From NCBI RefSeq assembly GCF_028309625.1, contig NZ_JAQMHR010000001.1:496001-560000 (forward strand): a stretch of DNA of 64,000 nucleotides, given 5' to 3'. The DNA is from Trichococcus sp. K1Tr. GTDB lineage: Bacteria; Bacillota; Bacilli; Lactobacillales; Aerococcaceae. The notes beneath the pieces are model-generated. The model did no database searches. It was not told where the DNA came from and worked only from the letters and a program-made list of their open reading frames with translations. Shown here piece by piece: positions 59,581 through 64,000 of this stretch. The first letter of the stretch is position 1; every line of letters begins with the position of its first letter. Made by a program: the position numbers and the translations under genes.

Positions 59581-60060
59581 TTAAGCTTGTTCGATTCTGA
59601 CGATTTTCACGTTCATATCGCCGCCCGGTGTGCCGATGGCGACTTCTGCTCCGATTTGCTTGCCCAACAAGGCTTTAGCGATCGGAGAATCGTTTGAAAT
59701 TTTGCCTTCCAGCGGATCTGCTTCTGCACTGCCGACAATAGTGTACGTTTCTTCATCGCCATCCGGTAATTCTACGAATGTCACTTTCAGTCCAATCGAA
59801 ACCACATTGCTGTCGACGTTTTGTACTTCAATGATTTCCGCAAAACGGATCATTTTTTCCAATGTTGTGATGCGGCCTTCGACGAAAGCTTGTTCGTCTT
59901 TTGCAGATTCATATTCCGAATTTTCGGATAGATCTCCATAGCTTCTGGCAATCTTGATGCGTTCAACGATTTCTCTTCTTTTGTTCACTTTTAAGTCTTC
60001 AAGTTCAGCTTCTAATTTGGCTTTACCTTCAGCTGTCATCGGATATGCTTTTTCAATCAT
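59581..60060 (-). CDS. greA: Transcription elongation factor GreA
   Basis: 159-residue factor that rescues backtracked RNA polymerase by stimulating transcript cleavage. The N-terminal coiled coil holds the catalytic acidic tip [16 protein letters not shown], and the C-terminal FKBP-like domain ends [14 protein letters not shown] 60060 ([12 protein letters not shown]) fits the family; 13 upstream codons are left out. RBS AAAAGGGG. Confidence 0.95.
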   Translation of the reverse strand: MIEKAYPMTAEGKAKLEAELEDLKVNKRREIVERIKIARSYGDLSENSEYESAKDEQAFVEGRITTLEKMIRFAEIIEVQNVDSNVVSIGLKVTFVELPDGDEETYTIVGSAEADPLEGKISNDSPIAKALLGKQIGAEVAIGTPGGDMNVKIVRIEQA

Positions 60061-60311
60061 AAGAAATATGCCCCTTTTAAGTAATGATTCAATATTCAAT
60101 ATGCAGCACAGGACTGCAGTTCCCTTTTTTTATTGATAGCTGTCCTCGAAAGCCAAACGGATCTGGGACAGGTAGCATGTCATCCAAAGAGAAATAATCA
60201 TTTCCTGTGGCTCTACATCGTTTATTGGCTGCCTAATTAATAGTGAATTTAAAATACCATTTAATTCCAGTAAAAGCAATTATATTTTTAAAATATTACA
60301 GGTATCTATTA

Positions 60312-60941
60312 TTATTCTGCATTTTCAGACAAAATTGAAGCAATTTTGGTGGTCATCAGATCGATTGCGACTTGATTTTGTCCACCTTCAGGAATGATGA
60401 TATCCGCAAATTTTTTGGTTGGCTCGATGAACTGCTGATGCATCGGCTTGACCACTGTCAGATATTGGTGGATGACAGAATCAAGTGTCCGGCCTCTTGA
60501 TTCCATGTCGCGTTTGATTCTTCGGATGATACGGATATCATCATCCGTGTCCACATAGACTTTGATGTCCATCAAATCGCGCAGGCGTTGATCCTCTAAA
60601 ATCAGGATTCCCTCAACGATTATGACTTCTTTCGGCTCGCGATGGATCACTTTATCGCTGCGCGTGTGCTTGGAGTAGTCGTAAACAGGTTGCTCGACGC
60701 TCTCGTATTTTATCAATTTTTTAAGATCTTCGATGAACAGATCCGTATCAAACGCAAACGGATGATCATAGTTTGTTTTCAGGCGCTCCTCAAACGGCAG
60801 ATCGCTTTGATCTTTGTAATAAAAATCCTGTTCCAGCAGCAAAATGGAAACATCGGTAAACTTGTCTAAGATTGCCCGGCTGACACTGGTTTTCCCGCTT
60901 CCCGATCCCCCTGTCACCCCAATAACGATAGGTTTTTTCAC
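60312..60941 (-). CDS. udk: Uridine kinase
   Basis: 209-residue pyrimidine salvage kinase. P-loop [18 protein letters not shown] (about residues 8-25), [20 protein letters not shown] and the [20 protein letters not shown] lid are present. It lies 42 bases after mltG, in the conserved order mltG-udk-greA. The 250 bases between it and greA hold only the greA ribosome site and no clear terminator. Confidence 0.95.
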   Translation of the reverse strand: MKKPIVIGVTGGSGSGKTSVSRAILDKFTDVSILLLEQDFYYKDQSDLPFEERLKTNYDHPFAFDTDLFIEDLKKLIKYESVEQPVYDYSKHTRSDKVIHREPKEVIIVEGILILEDQRLRDLMDIKVYVDTDDDIRIIRRIKRDMESRGRTLDSVIHQYLTVVKPMHQQFIEPTKKFADIIIPEGGQNQVAIDLMTTKIASILSENAE

Positions 60942-60983
60942 TGGTGTATTCTTCCTCTCTTCATGCAGCTCGCTTTATTCGTC

Positions 60984-62156
60984 TTATTCGCTGTCTACGT
61001 ATTGGCTTTGCAATTGCAAATGTTCTTCATATGTTTCGGAAAAATAAACGATGCCTGTTGTTGTGTCCGCAACGAAATACAGATAGTTCGTATCAGCTGG
61101 TGACAGAGTCGCTTGAATGGATCCTTCGCTTGGGCTATTGAATGGCCCAGGCCCCATGCCTGTGTTTCTGTACAGGTTATACGGTGAATCTATTTCAAGA
61201 TCCTCGAAAGTCACTAATTCCTTATGCTCATTCAGCGCATACAAAATACTGATGTCCGATTGGATCGGCATATCGATTTCCAGACGATTAAAGAATACGC
61301 CGGCAATGTTCGCACGATCTTCCGGAGTAACGCCTTCTTTTTCGACTAGTGAAGCAATCGTCAGAATTTCATGAAGGGTATGGCCAGAAGAAGCAATCTG
61401 TTCTGCATAGGGCGTGAGCACTTCATTCGTCTTCTGCAACATCTGTAAAACCACTTCATCCAAACTATTTCCGGTCATATAATCATAAGTCGCCGGATAG
61501 AGGTATCCTTCCAAACGATAACGCGTATCGGTGCGTTGGGATGCTTCAGTCAAAATATCAGGGTACTGCGCAGCCGCATTCGTCAGGAATTCCGGTTCAT
61601 TCACTTTCGCCAAAAATTCATCAGTTGTGAAATCCGTCTTCTCTTCGACTTCCGCTGCGATTTCTTCGATCGTATTGCCTTCTCTTACGATAATTTTGTG
61701 ATCGCTCGATTGCGGCACCGGACTTCCGCCCGCTTGAAGCGTCGCAATGATGTCGTCCAAGCTCATGGAAGGCGATAATTCATAAAAGCCTGCTTGGAAA
61801 TCAGAAACATTTTGCGTCTTGATGTAGTAATTGAAGATGGTCGCGTTTTTGATGACGTTGCCTTCTTCCAACAGTTGGGTGATCCCTTTTGTGGACGTCC
61901 CTATCGGAATTTCCACTTCGACGACTTCCGTACTTTCTGGCTCCAATGGCTGAAGTGCGTCTGTTATATATTTGTAGCCGGCAAAACCAACGATGACTCC
62001 TAACAGGATTCCTATCGTTACGATTGCAAAAATAATTTTCCGCACGAGTGACCGTTCTTTTTTGCGTATTTTCATTTTGTCTACGGCTTCTTTCTCCAAC
62101 GTAGGCCGAATGAGTTTTTGTTGCTCTTGAGGTTCTTGCTGATTATTTTGTGACAA
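60984..62156 (-). CDS. mltG: Endolytic transglycosylase MltG
   Basis: Cuts nascent glycan strands and so sets peptidoglycan strand length. The 390-residue protein has a cytosolic basic N-terminus, one membrane helix (about 41-63), a LysM-like domain and the YceG catalytic domain with Glu in IASLVEKEG and SPYNLYRNTGMGPGPFNSPS. Normal length for the family. Confidence 0.94.
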   Translation of the reverse strand: MSQNNQQEPQEQQKLIRPTLEKEAVDKMKIRKKERSLVRKIIFAIVTIGILLGVIVGFAGYKYITDALQPLEPESTEVVEVEIPIGTSTKGITQLLEEGNVIKNATIFNYYIKTQNVSDFQAGFYELSPSMSLDDIIATLQAGGSPVPQSSDHKIIVREGNTIEEIAAEVEEKTDFTTDEFLAKVNEPEFLTNAAAQYPDILTEASQRTDTRYRLEGYLYPATYDYMTGNSLDEVVLQMLQKTNEVLTPYAEQIASSGHTLHEILTIASLVEKEGVTPEDRANIAGVFFNRLEIDMPIQSDISILYALNEHKELVTFEDLEIDSPYNLYRNTGMGPGPFNSPSEGSIQATLSPADTNYLYFVADTTTGIVYFSETYEEHLQLQSQYVDSE

Positions 62157-62370
62157 AGACGAGGCCTCCTAACTTGAGTATATGGCTATTTGTGGACTAT
62201 TAGCCATTCGACTTCCGTAATTATACACGAAAACCCTTATAAATTGAATCTTTTTCGTTATTTGCATAGACATATGGAGCACCTTGGACAGTTTTCTCAT
62301 CATTTTATCAGGGCGGGTCCGGTTCGATGCCAAAAGCTCGAAAAAGCAACGCAGCAACCGCAAAACAAAA

Positions 62371-62401
62371 GAGGACCCAGACAAGAGTTGTCCCGATCCT
62401 C
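62371..62401 (-). terminator. Terminator of DUF1292 gene
   Basis: GAGGA.C/..TCCTC outer and GACAA/TTGTC inner stems, followed on the minus strand by TTTTGTTTTG. Confidence 0.6.
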
Positions 62402-62430
62402 CTTATTATCCTTACAAGTCGCTTACAAAT

Positions 62431-62763
62431 TTATTGAAGGTCTTCGTCTTCCATAAATGTGTTCAGCACTTCTTCGATCATATCCCATTCTTCATCCGAT
62501 TCGATCGGCTCTAAATCGCCTTCTCCGCCATCTTCGGTTTCAACATAGGAATAAGCCTGCAATTCGATTTCTTCTCCTTCAGGAGCTCCTGCCGGGTAAA
62601 CCAGCACGTAAGACTTCCCGAAATCTTCTGATTCGAAAGTGAATAAAATTTCGAATAACTCTTCATTTCCGTTCTCATCCACGATTGTGATGTGCTCGTG
62701 GCTATCTTCGTGATCGTGGTCGTGATTGTGGTCATGATCGTGATCGTGATTATGTTCAGTCAT
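62431..62763 (-). CDS. DUF1292 family protein with His/Asp-rich N-terminus
   Basis: 110-residue acidic protein. Residues about 20-110 ([41 protein letters not shown]) match DUF1292, a small conserved Firmicute family of unknown function placed between ruvX and mltG. Residues 4-24 are an alternation of His with Asp/Asn/Glu ([20 protein letters not shown]), a likely metal-binding tail. ATG 62763 has AGAGGTG upstream. Confidence 0.87.
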   Translation of the reverse strand: MTEHNHDHDHDHNHDHDHEDSHEHITIVDENGNEELFEILFTFESEDFGKSYVLVYPAGAPEGEEIELQAYSYVETEDGGEGDLEPIESDEEWDMIEEVLNTFMEDEDLQ

Positions 62764-62848
62764 GGTATGCACCTCTTTATCTAATTATTGTTTTTATCGT
62801 TCAAACAAAGGATATTGTAACGCAAACAGGGCAAAAAAACCACTCTCT

Positions 62849-63265
62849 TTACTGGCTGTCCAAATAATTCTGAAGAAGTATGACAGCAGCAAGTTTGTCG
62901 ATAACCTTTTTCCGTTTTTTGCGGGAAACATTTCCTTCATTGATCAACATTTTTTCTGCTTGCACAGTGGTAAGTCTTTCATCAACGTAATCGACCGGCA
63001 AACCCAGCTCTTTTTCAAGCAAATTTCCATAGGCGATGGAAGCCTCCGCCCGGAAACCAATGCTGTTGTCCATATTTTTTGGCAAACCGAGTACAAACTT
63101 CTCAACTTCATACTCCTTAACCAATTCGGCAATCCGTTCAAGACCAAATATTCCGTTGACTTCGTCGATTTTGACGATTTCTATCCCCTGCGCCGTCCAT
63201 CCCATCGGATCGCTGATGGCTACTCCTACCGTTTTGGACCCGACATCCAAGCCCATGAGCCTCAT
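62849..63265 (-). CDS. ruvX: RuvX/YqgF, RNase H-like Holliday junction resolvase homologue
   Basis: 138-residue nuclease-fold protein. [16 protein letters not shown] begins with the first catalytic Asp; LGLPKNMD and [12 protein letters not shown] carry the others. In E. coli it takes part in processing of pre-16S rRNA. Its start overlaps the ireB stop by 4 bases. Confidence 0.94.
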   Translation of the reverse strand: MRLMGLDVGSKTVGVAISDPMGWTAQGIEIVKIDEVNGIFGLERIAELVKEYEVEKFVLGLPKNMDNSIGFRAEASIAYGNLLEKELGLPVDYVDERLTTVQAEKMLINEGNVSRKKRKKVIDKLAAVILLQNYLDSQ

Positions 63266-63531
63266 TGGATGATTCTGCCTGTTCCAGAAAGATAGCTTTT
63301 CACTAATTCCTCCATTATTTCATCACGTTCGTGACGGCGGATCAGGTTTCTGGCATCGTTATGACGCGGGATATAAGCTGGATCGCCAGAAAGTAGGTAG
63401 CCCACAATCTGGTTGATAGGGTTGTATCCTTTTTCTTCCAATGCGTCATAAACAAGGGCTAATGTCTCTTGGATATTCTTTTTCAGATTATCATCAAAAT
63501 TGAATAACATCGTTTCATCTTTCGAACTCAT
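63262..63531 (-). CDS. ireB: IreB family regulatory phosphoprotein
   Basis: 89-residue protein of the former UPF0297/DUF965 family. [20 protein letters not shown] and [20 protein letters not shown] are signatures. In Enterococcus faecalis IreB is phosphorylated by the PASTA kinase IreK at N-terminal threonines and modulates cephalosporin resistance. Here only one Thr, in KDETMLF, is in that region. Order alaS-ireB-ruvX-DUF1292 is conserved in Firmicutes. Confidence 0.93.
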   Translation of the reverse strand: MSSKDETMLFNFDDNLKKNIQETLALVYDALEEKGYNPINQIVGYLLSGDPAYIPRHNDARNLIRRHERDEIMEELVKSYLSGTGRIIQ

Positions 63532-63700
63532 AGCGACACCCCAGTTTTCTTTAGTATATTTACCATTTTACAAGAAATGACTAAAAACTACAACAAAGAA
63601 ATGCCATTGCCCTTCTGCAGAGCGGCATAGCGCCTTGTCTCATTTCCCTCCTGTTTGTATATTCCGCATTTTGTCGGAAGCGGATCGAGTTAAAAAAAAG

Positions 63701-63736
63701 CAGGGGCAGACATCTTTTTTTGGATGCCTGCCCCTG
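63701..63736 (-). terminator. Terminator of alaS
   Basis: CAGGGGCAG/CTGCCCCTG plus inner CATC/GATG after one mismatch; followed on the minus strand by CTTTTTTTTAAC. Confidence 0.9.
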
Positions 63737-63747
63737 GGAAAGGACGC

Positions 63748-64000
63748 TTATTTTGTGTTTTCAGCGATCCAGGCCGCAACGTGTTTCAGAGCATCCGGGA
63801 TGCCCGCTGGGTTATTGCCGCCTGCTTGTGCCATATCCGGACGTCCGCCGCCTTTGCCTCCAGCAAATGGAGCAAGCGTCTTGATCAGATCGCCGGCTTT
63901 CAGGCCCTGCTCCAATTTCTCTTGGGAAACGGCAGCCAGCATATTGACTTTGCCGTCTGTAGCCGAAGCTGCCACGAAGAGATCAGAGACTGCCTTTTGA
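63748..64000 (-). CDS. alaS: Alanyl-tRNA synthetase, C-terminal fragment (5' end beyond window)
   Basis: The last 84 codons of Ala[21 protein letters not shown] and the glycine-rich [15 protein letters not shown] then [12 protein letters not shown] are the end of the DHHA1 domain. The frame is open to the right edge. The terminator just downstream separates it from ireB. Confidence 0.93.
   Translation of the reverse strand, partial: QKAVSDLFVAASATDGKVNMLAAVSQEKLEQGLKAGDLIKTLAPFAGGKGGGRPDMAQAGGNNPAGIPDALKHVAAWIAENTK

Overview
The window reads as core chromosome of a low-to-moderate GC Firmicute of the order Lactobacillales. The best fit is a Carnobacteriaceae/Trichococcus-like organism; this placement is inference from gene content, not from a search. 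Supporting content: an ntp-type (V-type) ATPase operon, paired RNases J1 and J2, liaFSR, an IreB homologue, a complete pdhABCD operon, and an acnA-citZ-icd oxidative citrate branch that many lactic acid bacteria lack. Most genes are on the minus strand.

Layout. 1-1.8 kb: start of a V-ATPase operon (ntpF, ntpI) running off the left edge. 2.3-2.7 kb: a small YolD-like gene behind a LexA box. 2.8-9 kb: cls, a ThiT-like membrane protein, RNase J2, asd and a solitary citX with a good upstream cre. 9.4-15.8 kb: pnp, rpsO, uvrB, rpsT, holA. 15.8-24.2 kb: comEA-EB-EC, then a ylbC-ylbF-ylbG-rsmD-coaD block and ylaN-ftsW. 24.4-40.8 kb: typA, icd, citZ, acnA, suhB/yktA, pdhABCD and gdhA, i.e. pyruvate to acetyl-CoA to 2-oxoglutarate to glutamate. 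41-46.2 kb: def, an amino-acid ABC transporter behind a lysine riboswitch, a HAD phosphatase and a lactate/2-hydroxyacid dehydrogenase-like gene. 46.3-48.4 kb: panB-C-D for pantothenate. 48.5-49.7 kb: a decayed integrative element ending at tRNA-Ala(GGC). 49.8-54 kb: a Cof-type HAD phosphatase and a heterodimeric ABC exporter. 54.4-56.7 kb: rpoY-rnjA and a HesB-like gene. 56.8-59.3 kb: liaFSR. 59.6-64 kb: greA, udk, mltG, a DUF1292 gene, ruvX, ireB and the 3' end of alaS.

The window is mostly housekeeping. The more unusual material is as follows. (i) A mini-element scar at tRNA-Ala holds relics of hsdR and of a tyrosine integrase, bounded by related terminator/tRNA-end sequences. (ii) The lysine riboswitch identifies the probable ligand of an otherwise generic ABC transporter. 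(iii) An orphan YolD-like gene has a near-perfect SOS promoter. (iv) The isocitrate dehydrogenase has three of four classical NADP-phosphate contacts replaced. (v) The ThiT-like protein lacks the usual thiamine ligands. (vi) The HesB-like gene appears to have a hairpin between its Shine-Dalgarno sequence and start codon. No CRISPR array, intact prophage or intact insertion sequence was seen.
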